From the NCBI RefSeq assembly GCF_002443295.1, contig NZ_BAOS01000022.1:62001-126000 (forward strand): a DNA stretch of 64,000 nucleotides, given 5' to 3'. The notes under the pieces were generated by a model. The model was not told where the DNA came from. It saw only the letters and a list, made by a program, of their open reading frames with translations, and made no database searches. The position numbers were made by a program, and so were the translations under genes. Positions 51,663 to 60,547 of the stretch are shown here, one piece after another; the stretch's first letter is position 1; each line of letters begins with the position of its first letter. The DNA is from Candidatus Scalindua japonica (GTDB lineage Bacteria; Planctomycetota; Brocadiia; Brocadiales; Scalinduaceae).

Positions 51663-53615
51663 TTATTGTGATCTTTCCTCCTCAGTTATATCAAACTGCT
51701 TCATCTTATTATAGATTGTTGCCCGGTGTATGCCAAGCAAACGTGAAGCTTTGGCCTTATTCCAGCCAGTTTTTTCCAAAGCTTGAAGTATTTGAAGTCG
51801 ATCATTTATTTCACCTGTTTCTTTACGAGGGCTTTTATCAAATTTAATATTTTCAAATTCGTATGGTAGATTATTTATAGTAATTATATTTTCGGTACTG
51901 GTTGCAAAAGCATATTCCATTGTATGGTAGAGCTCCCTTATGTTACCTGACCATCTGTAGTCCATAAATATCTTTAGAACATTTGGACAGATAGATTTAA
52001 TTTGTTTGTTTAATCTTACATTGAGTTTTTCTATAAAATGCTCTACTAAATGTGGAATGTCTTCACGCCTATCCCTGAGAGGAGGAATAGCTATCTCAAC
52101 TACTTTTAATCTATGATACAAGTCTTCTCTGAATTTCCCTTCACTAATCTTTCGTCGAAGGTCCTGGTTCGTGGCTGCAATTATCCTGACATTTGCTTTG
52201 AGGGTTTTTGAGTCTCCAACACGTTCGAAAACTCTTTCTTCAAGTATCCTTAATAGTCGTAATTGCATCGTATCTGATATATCTCCTATTTCATCCAAAA
52301 AGATAGTACCACCTTCAGCCTTTTCAAACCTTCCTACTCTATCACTTATAGCACCGGTAAAAGCACCCTTAACGTGTCCAAACAATTCACTCTCAAGTAT
52401 ACTGTCAGACAAAGAGGAACAGCTTACCACTACATAAGGGATGTTTTCCTTTTCCTTTCCATAGTAATGTAACGCTTCAGCTACCAACCTCTTCCCTGTA
52501 CCACTTTCACCCGTAATTAACACTGTAGTAGGTTTGTCTGATAAAATTTCAATCATAGAGAATACCTTCTGTATAGTATCACTTTTTCCTATGATATTAT
52601 GTAAGCGTCCAGGCTCATGCAGCTCACCCTCAAGGAGTGCAAGACGTGTTTCATCTCTCATTACTATGACACAACCATTAAACTGTTCCTGATTGTCAAT
52701 AATTGGGTATGCAATTATACTGACTAATGATCTATGTTTGTCTCTACTGAAACATTCAAAACGGTGTCTTTCAGCAGGAATTTTTTTCTTCGCTGTATCA
52801 AAAATAGTTTCAAAACATACTCCATCACACCCTTTTATAAACGACTGAAATTTTTTTCCTCTTGCTATTTTAATATCAGGAAAACCACATATTCCTCTAG
52901 CCAAGTCATTGAATTCAAGTATTCTCAGCTCTCTGTCTACCATAATAATACCATCTTTGATACTCTTAAAGATGGCATCAAGGTTTCTTTTATGCTCCCA
53001 ACTCTTTAAAAGAAATTTATTAATTTTCTCATCAGTTTTTATCTGATCGGTGATATCTTCTATGGACAATAAAATCAATTTACCGTCTTCTCCACAATTA
53101 ATTATGTGTTGTGCATTAAGCAGCATCATTCTTTTCCCAAGGGATTCAAAAACATGTACAACCATGTAATCAACTATTTTACCTTTATCTGGCAGGTGTT
53201 CTTCCAGAAGCTGCTTCAGTCTTGGAATATTCCACTCACGATTTCCAAGTTCATAAATTAATTTACCTACAGTATCTTCAGGTGAAACAACGAACGTCTT
53301 ATAAAATGGCTTGTTTGCAGTAATTACACATAATTTGGAATTCAACACGACAAGCGGTTTACGTACCGTTTCAATAATATATTCAGCATATTCATGGGAT
53401 GCAAGTACGGATAAGTCTTCTCGTTCTTTCTGGACCCTGCGGAGTTCATTATTTTGTTTCTCAAGCTCAATCTGTTTTATCTGAAGCGTATTTGCCAGTT
53501 TGCGAACTTCTTCATCTGACAGTTTCTCTATCGGTATTAATACCGGCTTATGTTTTGCCTCTGTTTTTTTTCTCAGTTCAGCAGATTTCTTATTTTTGAT
53601 ATGGCTTGTCTTCAT
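51663..53615 (-). CDS. PAS-type sigma-54 activator without receiver
   Basis: A 650-aa regulator. A coiled N-terminus (about 25-70) leads to two PAS domains (about 78-195 and 205-320), then an AAA+ domain (about 330-565) with GESGTGKRLVAEA, GAFTGA and DEIGDIS, and a Fis-type helix-turn-helix (NKAKASRLLGIHRATIYNKM). It has no receiver, so ligand or redox input through the PAS domains, or contact with a kinase, must control it. It is another candidate controller of the sigma-54 promoters at 27534 and 31691. It is the third bEBP in the window. Confidence 0.94.
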   Translation of the reverse strand: MKTSHIKNKKSAELRKKTEAKHKPVLIPIEKLSDEEVRKLANTLQIKQIELEKQNNELRRVQKEREDLSVLASHEYAEYIIETVRKPLVVLNSKLCVITANKPFYKTFVVSPEDTVGKLIYELGNREWNIPRLKQLLEEHLPDKGKIVDYMVVHVFESLGKRMMLLNAQHIINCGEDGKLILLSIEDITDQIKTDEKINKFLLKSWEHKRNLDAIFKSIKDGIIMVDRELRILEFNDLARGICGFPDIKIARGKKFQSFIKGCDGVCFETIFDTAKKKIPAERHRFECFSRDKHRSLVSIIAYPIIDNQEQFNGCVIVMRDETRLALLEGELHEPGRLHNIIGKSDTIQKVFSMIEILSDKPTTVLITGESGTGKRLVAEALHYYGKEKENIPYVVVSCSSLSDSILESELFGHVKGAFTGAISDRVGRFEKAEGGTIFLDEIGDISDTMQLRLLRILEERVFERVGDSKTLKANVRIIAATNQDLRRKISEGKFREDLYHRLKVVEIAIPPLRDRREDIPHLVEHFIEKLNVRLNKQIKSICPNVLKIFMDYRWSGNIRELYHTMEYAFATSTENIITINNLPYEFENIKFDKSPRKETGEINDRLQILQALEKTGWNKAKASRLLGIHRATIYNKMKQFDITEEERSQ

Positions 53616-54214
53616 TCTTAAATTTGACCTGTTAGTAACTTATTCTGTCTTGTATTACGCTGCTCTTTTCATTTTTTTGATATTTTTTTACTTCTGTCAA
53701 ATAAAGAAAGCCCAGGTATTTTTAATAAATACGAGGGCCTTAAAAATATAAATAATATGTAAATAGTGGTGAAAGCTGCCTAAATCCAGAGTTATGTACA
53801 GGAAGAAAGTAAAGTTTGATTTTTGAAAATAATCAGATTCGTTCGGCTTCATTCTGATTCCTTTAAACGAGTGTTAATATTTAGTGATACCCCCCCCCCG
53901 TCATAGGCACAGACTCCTCCAGGTATAAGACAGGCAATGTTAGACTAAGCCGAACCTGCATCTACCTGGTCGTTGCTTTGCGCCATATTATAACCCATTG
54001 AATACAAGATACAAGTTCAAAAGTATTGCTCTCTATTAGATGCACATGGGGTATTAAGATGATAATAGACAAAACTCTTTGAATCAGTTGAGCCAATGGT
54101 TGAGTAAAAATCAGGGTTGAATAGTAAATACGACAAAGGACAAGACAATTCCTGCTATAAAACAAGTTATGACATATCAAATACAGCTAAGTACATAGCC
54201 AAAATAAATTATTA
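53616..54214. other. Intergenic region with a run of ten C
   Basis: A long non-coding stretch between divergent genes. It holds ten consecutive C at 53890-53899, striking in AT-rich DNA. No gene with a ribosome binding site was found on either strand. The promoter for the downstream plus-strand gene is unclear; TTGACA occurs at 54215-54220 with a poor -10 match. Confidence 0.4.
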
Positions 54215-54307
54215 TTGACATGGTCACAATATTATGCTATGAGGGAACTATGGATGTCAACAGGGAGTTTCTTGTTAATTAATAAGTATAAACCCGGAAA
54301 AAAAAGA

Positions 54308-55123
54308 ATGTCATATTGTGTTCCAAGGCTACAAACCGCCCTTATTATAATATGTATTGTGCTCTCATTTGGAATACTTGAATCCCGTTCAACTACCCTT
54401 GCGTCTGGAACCTTAATAGTCGGTGTATATGATGTAAACACTCAACCTGTGGCAGGTGCTACAGTCGCTGTAGAACTAAGTGGTAACGTGATCAGACAAG
54501 CGACAACTCTTGCAAATGGAGAAGTTACATTCTCATTATCTGCCGGATTGAATTATGATGTCAAAGCAAGCAAGGGGGGGTTCAGTCCAGCCATAAGGCA
54601 ACATGTCAATATCATTGACGGGGTTACGACCCGTTTAACCATGATCTTACGGCAATGCCCGCTAACGTCTTCTCTTCAACACTACCTGGAGCAGATAACG
54701 AAGCCTGATGTTTCTGATTTTTTCTTATTATTCTGGAAAAAATACCTATTCCTAAACACTTTGAAAGATGTGCGGAACTTCCGAGACCAAGTCCTCTCGA
54801 AGAGTTCCGAAGGCCAGGATATCATTCAAATATATTACGATAATTCAGAAGAGATCACCCGAATTATGCAGAAGAAACCGTTACTGCTAAAGGCCACAGT
54901 TGCTCTTATACTTAACACATTATCCGAGATACGCTCAGCTTCTGTAAATGGAGGAGCTTTGACTGTTGATCGCCAGGCGTACTTACTCGGCACTGTCATA
55001 TTACATGTGTTTGAAAGCGAGGGAAGCCAGGAACTCAAGCAAGCTATAAAAGTTGCCAGACAATTTATAGAGACACGATCACAATCTAACGAAGTTGAAT
55101 TTGTCACTATAAACATTGAGTAA
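54308..55123 (+). CDS. Secreted protein with carboxypeptidase-regulatory-like domain
   Basis: A 271-aa protein if started at 54308, giving a signal peptide (LQTALIIICIVLSFGIL) after GGAAAAAAAAGA. An in-frame extension to 54215 adds 31 residues without a leader-like pattern. Residues ~33-110 form a beta-sandwich of the carboxypeptidase-regulatory/CnaB type (GTLIVGVYDVNTQPVAGATV, NGEVTFSLSAG). The rest is helical (ITKPDVSDFFLLFWKK) and unrecognised. A cell-surface or periplasmic structural role is inferred. Confidence 0.7.
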   Translation: MSYCVPRLQTALIIICIVLSFGILESRSTTLASGTLIVGVYDVNTQPVAGATVAVELSGNVIRQATTLANGEVTFSLSAGLNYDVKASKGGFSPAIRQHVNIIDGVTTRLTMILRQCPLTSSLQHYLEQITKPDVSDFFLLFWKKYLFLNTLKDVRNFRDQVLSKSSEGQDIIQIYYDNSEEITRIMQKKPLLLKATVALILNTLSEIRSASVNGGALTVDRQAYLLGTVILHVFESEGSQELKQAIKVARQFIETRSQSNEVEFVTINIE

Positions 55124-55152
55124 CTCTGTTAAATACAGAACCACCCTCTGAG

Positions 55153-55806
55153 CTACAAAGTGCCCAATACATAAGAAATAAATAATAATTGATTTCTGAA
55201 AGCGGTCCGCAAGATTCCATGATTTTCCCACCTTCTTACAGAAGAAGAGGTTCTTTCATCAAGTATAATAATTTTTCCCTGTTTTTTGAGACGGCAGACA
55301 AAATCGAGGTCCTCACAATTTGGCATCTCTCTGAAACCTCCCATTTCTTCAAATACGGATCTTTTCACAAACAGCCCCTGATCTCCATATGGTAGTTTAA
55401 AAACCTTAGAACGAAAGTTAATGCCCATTTCTATCAAACGGTATGAAAATTTATCAGACAACAACCTGATCTTAAACGCACCACCTACAAACGAATAGCC
55501 TTTAAATACATTATTAATACCCAAAACTGCTTCTCTTGGCAATATACAATCCGCATGAAGAAAAAGGAGAACATCACCACCTGCACACTCTGCTCCCTTA
55601 TTCATTTGCAAGCTCCTTCCCTTAACGGAAGTAACAATTTTGACGCCCCTGTATTGTCCGGCAATTTCTACAGTCCTGTCCGCACTTCCACCATCAGAAA
55701 CGATTACTTCAATTCCAGGGATATCCACTACCGTTTTAAGACAATGACAGATAGTCTCTTCCTCATTAAGGGTAGGTATTATTATGGAGAGCGTTATCTT
55801 TAGCAT
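55153..55806 (-). CDS. Family 2 glycosyltransferase (TIGR04283-like)
   Basis: A 217-aa GT-A fold transferase with LSIIIPTLNEEETI, the nucleotide-sugar site IVSDGGSADRT, a metal-binding FLHADCILP, and YGDQGLFVKRSVFEEMGG. The C-terminal SSVRRWENHGILRTAFRNQL matches the short family TIGR04283. No TM segment. Acceptor and donor are unknown. It lies 9 bp from the second glycosyltransferase on the same strand, suggesting joint work in surface glycan or glycolipid synthesis. Confidence 0.9.
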   Translation of the reverse strand: MLKITLSIIIPTLNEEETICHCLKTVVDIPGIEVIVSDGGSADRTVEIAGQYRGVKIVTSVKGRSLQMNKGAECAGGDVLLFLHADCILPREAVLGINNVFKGYSFVGGAFKIRLLSDKFSYRLIEMGINFRSKVFKLPYGDQGLFVKRSVFEEMGGFREMPNCEDLDFVCRLKKQGKIIILDERTSSSVRRWENHGILRTAFRNQLLFISYVLGTL

Positions 55807-55815
55807 AATTATGTA

Positions 55816-56514
55816 CTACTTAATAAAGCCATACTTAAAGATGGTATAAATGATTTTTACACCCGCACGCACTGTCCCTGAAAATGTACCAGTGATTTTT
55901 GATATACCGATTCGTTTTCGATACCTTACAGGCACTTCCATTATCCGCAACCTTTTATTCAACGCCTTAATCTGCATCTCAACAGTCCATCCAAAATTTT
56001 TATCCATCATGTTTAAGGCAAGCAGGTCTCTGTATTTAATTGCCCTGAATGGGCCAAGGTCTGTATACTTGAAACTCCAGAACAATCGGATTAAAAAGGT
56101 CGCCAGTTTATTCCCAAAAACAGCCTGGGGCAGCAGCGCACCCTTCTCTTTTTCTCCTGTCATTCGGGAGCCTATAACCATTTCTGCCTTGCCATTTAAT
56201 ATTGGTTTTACGACGGTATATAAATCCTGGGGATAGTCGCTGTAATCAGCATCGAGAAACACGACAATATCAGTATCTTGCTTAAGAGAGGATATGCCTC
56301 TGAGACAAGCGGCTCCATATCCTCTTAATGGTTCCAACACAACAGTTGCTCCAAGGTTTTTTGCCACAGCGACGGTATTGTCATTGCTTCCATTGTCTAC
56401 AACAATAATATCTTCAACTATTTCACCTGGAATATCATTAAGCACCATGCCAATAGATTCTTCTTCGTTCAGGGCGGGAATGATAACGGAAATTTTCTGG
56501 TAGTGATGCATCAA
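55816..56514 (-). CDS. Family 2 glycosyltransferase (DPM1/GtrB-like)
   Basis: A 232-aa transferase with ISVIIPALNEEESIGMVL, VVDNGSNDNTVAVAKNLGA, an FLDADYSDYPQD metal site and the acceptor region RYRKRIGISKITGT typical of polyprenyl-phosphate glycosyltransferases. It would transfer a sugar to a lipid carrier at the cytoplasmic face. It follows the MEMO1-type gene by 6 bp on the same strand and precedes the TIGR04283-like transferase. Confidence 0.9.
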   Translation of the reverse strand: MMHHYQKISVIIPALNEEESIGMVLNDIPGEIVEDIIVVDNGSNDNTVAVAKNLGATVVLEPLRGYGAACLRGISSLKQDTDIVVFLDADYSDYPQDLYTVVKPILNGKAEMVIGSRMTGEKEKGALLPQAVFGNKLATFLIRLFWSFKYTDLGPFRAIKYRDLLALNMMDKNFGWTVEMQIKALNKRLRIMEVPVRYRKRIGISKITGTFSGTVRAGVKIIYTIFKYGFIK

Positions 56515-56520
56515 TGTAAA

Positions 56521-57324
56521 TTACTTTATTATTAGTCCGGCATACCCAACTACTTGTTTGTAATCACCGGTAGTTTCTCCACTGGTTTCATATTTGATTA
56601 GCTCTGCCTTTACGGCACCCCGTTCTTTTGAACATACCATCATTGAAATTACAGGGCTTACGCCGCACATACTGATATCCAATGCGCGAACAACGTTGTA
56701 AAGCCCGTCTTCTCTTAAAGCAACAATTTCTGCAATTGCAGATTTATCTTTCTTATCAGCAGACTGTTTAGACTCGTAGTGGGTCATATCGGAGGATGCG
56801 ACCACAAGAGCATCTGGTCTTAGTTTTTTTAGAACATCACCAATAGATTTGCCAACTATTCTCAATTCCTCAATATTACCGGACCTGATTACAATAACAG
56901 CAATCTTAACCTGTAGATTACTATATTGAAGGAAAGGTAATATAACTTCTGCGGAGTGTTCTTTATTGTGAGCGATCTCATCTTTCTCAATAAGCTCGCA
57001 CCTGTTCAGTATCTCACTAACAAGTTCTTCGTCTATCGAGGTATCACCTAGCGGTGTATGCCAGTTCCCTTCCGGCCAGACGGAGAATGGTACCCCGCGG
57101 CCCGTATGGTTTGGCGCGAGCAAAACAACAGTATCAGGCACCTCTATTCTTGAAAAGACACTTCCCATTACGCGGCCCGAATAGACATATCCCGCGTGGG
57201 GAGAGATTACTCCCAGAGCCCTTTGCCTTTCGGGATAATCTTCCATAAGCACCTTAAGCGCACTCTGCAGTTCTTCTTTATTTCCAGGGTAGAAGCTTCC
57301 TGATGCGACTGGCAATCTGTTCAT
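56521..57324 (-). CDS. amrB: MEMO1-family protein (AmmeMemoRadiSam protein B)
   Basis: A 267-aa protein of the MEMO1 family. Motifs are RLPVASGSFYPG at the N-terminus, ISPHAGYVYSG, LAPNHTGRG, EHSAEVILPFL and SSDMTHYE, the set of conserved His/Asp/Cys residues that form a dioxygenase-like site. In prokaryotes members often occur with an AMMECR1 protein and a radical SAM enzyme; neither is present here. The biochemical role remains uncertain. It heads the glycosyltransferase run on the minus strand. Confidence 0.92.
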   Translation of the reverse strand: MNRLPVASGSFYPGNKEELQSALKVLMEDYPERQRALGVISPHAGYVYSGRVMGSVFSRIEVPDTVVLLAPNHTGRGVPFSVWPEGNWHTPLGDTSIDEELVSEILNRCELIEKDEIAHNKEHSAEVILPFLQYSNLQVKIAVIVIRSGNIEELRIVGKSIGDVLKKLRPDALVVASSDMTHYESKQSADKKDKSAIAEIVALREDGLYNVVRALDISMCGVSPVISMMVCSKERGAVKAELIKYETSGETTGDYKQVVGYAGLIIK

Positions 57325-57611
57325 TTCTCTCCTTTATATAACAGAACTTCGCTGATTATGGACATCAAATTGTATTAATATTTCTCCCCAAACCTGTCCT
57401 CATTCAGTCGCTGAGCAGCAAATGATACACAAGTTTGAGTCTAACAGTGATTTATATTTGTGTCAAAACCTTTTATTTGATAGAATGAGTCTTCAAATAT
57501 TTTCTGTAAGATAACTTAAACTGCAATTTCCCGCATTAAACTCATGTTTTAATGTTTTTACCATGCCGGCACAGTTTCTTACGTTTACCCGTTATATTTA
57601 AATAATTTGTT

Positions 57612-58619
57612 ATGACAACAGCGCTTGCTTTATTATCGGGGGGATTGGACAGCACCCTCGCCATACATGTAATCAAGAAACAGGGAATTGATGTTATTGC
57701 TCTGACTTTTACCACCGTATTCTGCCTCTGTACATCAAAAGGTAATTGTAAGTTGGAAGCAGTTAAAGTTTCTGAAAAACTCGGCATACCGGTTAAGGTT
57801 ATAAATACGACCAAAAGTTTTCTGGAAATCGTAAAGAAACCAAAACACGGCTATGGCAAGAACATGAATCCCTGTATAGACTGCCGCATTAATATCTTCA
57901 GGGCTGCCGGTGAATATATGAAGGAGATTGGAGCAGACTTTATCATTACAGGAGAGGTCTTAGGTCAGCGTCCCATGTCACAGAGAAAAGAGGCGATGAA
58001 AACAATTGACAGGGAAGCGGGTTTGACAGGACTTGTCTTGAGGCCACTTTGCGCAAAGCATCTTGAACCTACAATTCCTGAAAAAGAGGGACTGGTAAAT
58101 AGAGATGAATTACTTGAAATTAAGGGGCGTTCACGAAAGGACCAGATACAGCTTGCGGATATTTTTGAAGTGACAGATTATCCATGTGCGTCTGGCGGTT
58201 GTCTATTAACCGACCCGGAATTCGCCAACAGAATGAAGGATTCGGTTAATCACGGAGATCCGGGAGTAAATGAGGTTAATCTGTTAAAGGTAGGAAGGCA
58301 TTTCAGGATTGACGACAAAACCAAGGTTATTGTCAGCCGCAGGGAAGAGGAAAATTCTGTAGTAGAAAAACTGGCAACAGTCCACGATTTTTTGCTGGAA
58401 ATGAAAGATATAACCGGTCCATTGGCCATTATCAGGGGCGAGATTAGCGAAGAAAAGTTAAAGATTGCGGCGCAACTGACAGCAAGAAGCAGTAAAGCCA
58501 AATCTGAACCATCTGCTGAGGTTATAATATCTAAAGCTCAAACGGGGTCCATGCAAAGGGTATTGAGTGTCCCTCAAATTGATCCGGATCTTGTAAAAGA
58601 GTTAATGATAAAAAAATAA
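57612..58619 (+). CDS. PP-loop ATPase, tRNA-thiolation-like
   Basis: A 335-aa protein with the PP-loop LLSGGLDSTLA at the N-terminus, conserved cysteines in FCLCTSKGNC and NPCIDCR, ITGEVLGQRPMSQ and YPCASGGCLLTDPEFA. It belongs to the group related to MnmA/ThiI that adenylates a base for sulfur transfer. The C-terminal ~100 residues resemble an NFACT-R-like (DUF814) domain. tRNA modification is the best guess. Well-spaced ribosome binding sites are not visible; it stands alone between divergent genes. Confidence 0.85.
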   Translation: MTTALALLSGGLDSTLAIHVIKKQGIDVIALTFTTVFCLCTSKGNCKLEAVKVSEKLGIPVKVINTTKSFLEIVKKPKHGYGKNMNPCIDCRINIFRAAGEYMKEIGADFIITGEVLGQRPMSQRKEAMKTIDREAGLTGLVLRPLCAKHLEPTIPEKEGLVNRDELLEIKGRSRKDQIQLADIFEVTDYPCASGGCLLTDPEFANRMKDSVNHGDPGVNEVNLLKVGRHFRIDDKTKVIVSRREEENSVVEKLATVHDFLLEMKDITGPLAIIRGEISEEKLKIAAQLTARSSKAKSEPSAEVIISKAQTGSMQRVLSVPQIDPDLVKELMIKK

Positions 58620-59017
58620 CATTTCATATTACTGAATAATTATTTCATGCTTATGCCTAAATTTTTGTTGGTGAAAAACAGGGGATTATTGCCCAAAACC
58701 TACAAAACACCCACATGTGTAATCAAAAAAGAATCAATGTCATACCAGCTTTTTTTATACGGTATTCAATGTTTGAACACCAGAGTGTACGTTATAATTT
58801 AATATGGCAATGCCCTAACACATTGATATAAAAGGAATTAATCTTTCCCATCCTCTCAACTCCCGAATCTTTACACTGTAAACCAAAATATTTTTTTAAA
58901 TCATAAAATAGAATAAAAAAAGCTAAAGATTGGCATATTCCATGCGATAATAACAATATATAGTTTTGAGAGGAGAACAAAGCTATTGCCTGGTTTCACA
59001 TATGTAAAAATAACATC
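58620..59017. other. Intergenic region without a gene
   Basis: AT-rich stretch of about 400 bases with no convincing ORF on either strand. An apparent 62-codon minus-strand frame (58792-58980) lacks a recognisable product. The right end leads into a good promoter. Confidence 0.4.
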
Positions 59018-59045
59018 TTGACATATCTTTTATTTAATCTAAAAT
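59018..59045 (+). promoter_or_regulatory. Sigma-70-like promoter
   Basis: TTGACA at 59018-59023 and TAAAAT at 59040-59045 are separated by 16 bases. The predicted start lies near 59052, about 64 bases before the first gene of the four-gene operon at 59116. It is the only good match in the 500-base gap. Confidence 0.6.
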
Positions 59046-59115
59046 TTACAGGAGTTCAGGTATGTAAATAGTGTCATGCGATAAGCGAGACTCTTAATTA
59101 TTAAACTACAGGATT

Positions 59116-60045
59116 ATGAACAATATTCATCACCCATTTTTCGGTATACCACTAAGCAAGCTCGAAGATTTCTTACAGGATTCAATATACTTTAGAGATA
59201 CCAGGGCACGTACGCGTTTTCCAAGCTTAAGACATGGAGAGGATGACAACGGGAATGAAAGGTTGTATGTCTTTGACAGGTTTTTAATGCATCATGACTA
59301 TGTAATACAAAAATCATCAGGGAAACGATTTGTTCAAATAACAAATGATAAAAATGAGATTCATAGAAGCGGCAATGTCGTCCCCGGCGCCATGACTGTC
59401 TCAAAAATAATACTCCCTCTTGAAATACTTATACCGGAATTAGAGATACACAACGTCAGTATTAAGTTCACCAATTCATCCATTTACGACGAGAAAACAA
59501 AAGATGTCTACTCCTTTCAATTCGTAAACCGTGAACAAATACAAATCAATGTAAATACATTCCAGTCACAGGATACAGTTGCCAAAACCGTTATAACAGG
59601 GAGTATCAACCCTTTCAGAGAAAAATCGACGAAAGTTAAAGAAGAAGATGTCAACGAAACAAAACTGGATTCCATTCGAGAATACCTGGGCACATTGGCG
59701 GTTGAAGGTGAAGCCTATATACAAAAAGACAGCTATAGAGACTATACCTATCCACTTTCCTACATTTCTACACTACCTTCTGCCGCAATTGTCAAGCAGA
59801 TGGAAGGGAATGGTGGAATGATAAATATGTTGAAAATGGATTTTGGGAATGTTGATATGATACCAATAACTGACGAAAAAGGACCAATAGTAAAACTTGA
59901 AAGGGCAAGACCAAGAGCCTCTTTTAATAAAATAATAACAGAAATTGTAAATGGGGTTGTTACCTATTATCGGGGACTTGCCATAGTAAACCCGGTTGCA
60001 AGGTTCAGAAAACCCACTACGTCTGTGATTTTACCTGCAAAGTAA
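59116..60045 (+). CDS. Double hotdog / MaoC-like protein
   Basis: A 309-aa cytoplasmic protein. Residues ~65-110 read VQITNDKNEIHRSGNVVPG, matching the hydratase motif of MaoC/PhaJ-type hotdog folds, with Asp and His five residues apart as in the catalytic dyad. A second half (about 165-300) could be another hotdog. The substrate would be an enoyl- or hydroxyacyl-thioester. It is the first gene of an operon with DUF192, HAD-YvcK and HAD proteins, which gives no metabolic hint. Family assignment is by motif only. Confidence 0.6.
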   Translation: MNNIHHPFFGIPLSKLEDFLQDSIYFRDTRARTRFPSLRHGEDDNGNERLYVFDRFLMHHDYVIQKSSGKRFVQITNDKNEIHRSGNVVPGAMTVSKIILPLEILIPELEIHNVSIKFTNSSIYDEKTKDVYSFQFVNREQIQINVNTFQSQDTVAKTVITGSINPFREKSTKVKEEDVNETKLDSIREYLGTLAVEGEAYIQKDSYRDYTYPLSYISTLPSAAIVKQMEGNGGMINMLKMDFGNVDMIPITDEKGPIVKLERARPRASFNKIITEIVNGVVTYYRGLAIVNPVARFRKPTTSVILPAK

Positions 60046-60052
60046 CCACCTT

Positions 60053-60541
60053 ATGGATTCATCATTCCGCATCGTGAGAACCACGTATTGTCATATCGTT
60101 CTTCTTTTAGCCCTGTTTCCTACTATCACAGGTTGTTCCAACCGTGCTCCTGCTTCAAACAAAAACACATATGAAATAATAATAAATGACAAAATATCCC
60201 ATGCAGAAGTTGCTTTTACTCAAAAAGGCCGTACAATAGGCTTAATGTTTCGGGATAGATTAGACAACGATCATGGAATGTTGTTTATTTATCCACAAGA
60301 GCAGAATTTATCATTCTGGATGAAAAATACAAAAATTCCTCTTTCTATTGCCTTTATAAATTCTAAAGGAATAATTACTCAGATAGACTCTATGACCCCG
60401 TACAGTTTAATGAGCCATACTTCGAAAGAGAAAGTGAAATACGCTCTTGAAATGGAACAAGGCTGGTTCCGAAAAAATGAAATTAAGGCCGGCAGCAAGG
60501 TGAGCTTCTCTTCTGAAATTCAATACCTGAAAGTAGAGTAA
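60053..60541 (+). CDS. DUF192 lipoprotein
   Basis: A 162-aa exported protein with a lipobox at about residue 29 (FPTITGC). The DUF192 domain follows: HAEVAFTQKGRTIGLMFRD, GMLFIYPQEQNLSFWMKNT and SIAFINSKGIITQIDSM. DUF192 proteins are small conserved beta proteins with unknown function. The gene starts 7 bp after the hotdog gene and 6 bp before the HAD-YvcK fusion. Confidence 0.9.
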   Translation: MDSSFRIVRTTYCHIVLLLALFPTITGCSNRAPASNKNTYEIIINDKISHAEVAFTQKGRTIGLMFRDRLDNDHGMLFIYPQEQNLSFWMKNTKIPLSIAFINSKGIITQIDSMTPYSLMSHTSKEKVKYALEMEQGWFRKNEIKAGSKVSFSSEIQYLKVE

Positions 60542-60547
60542 ATAAAT

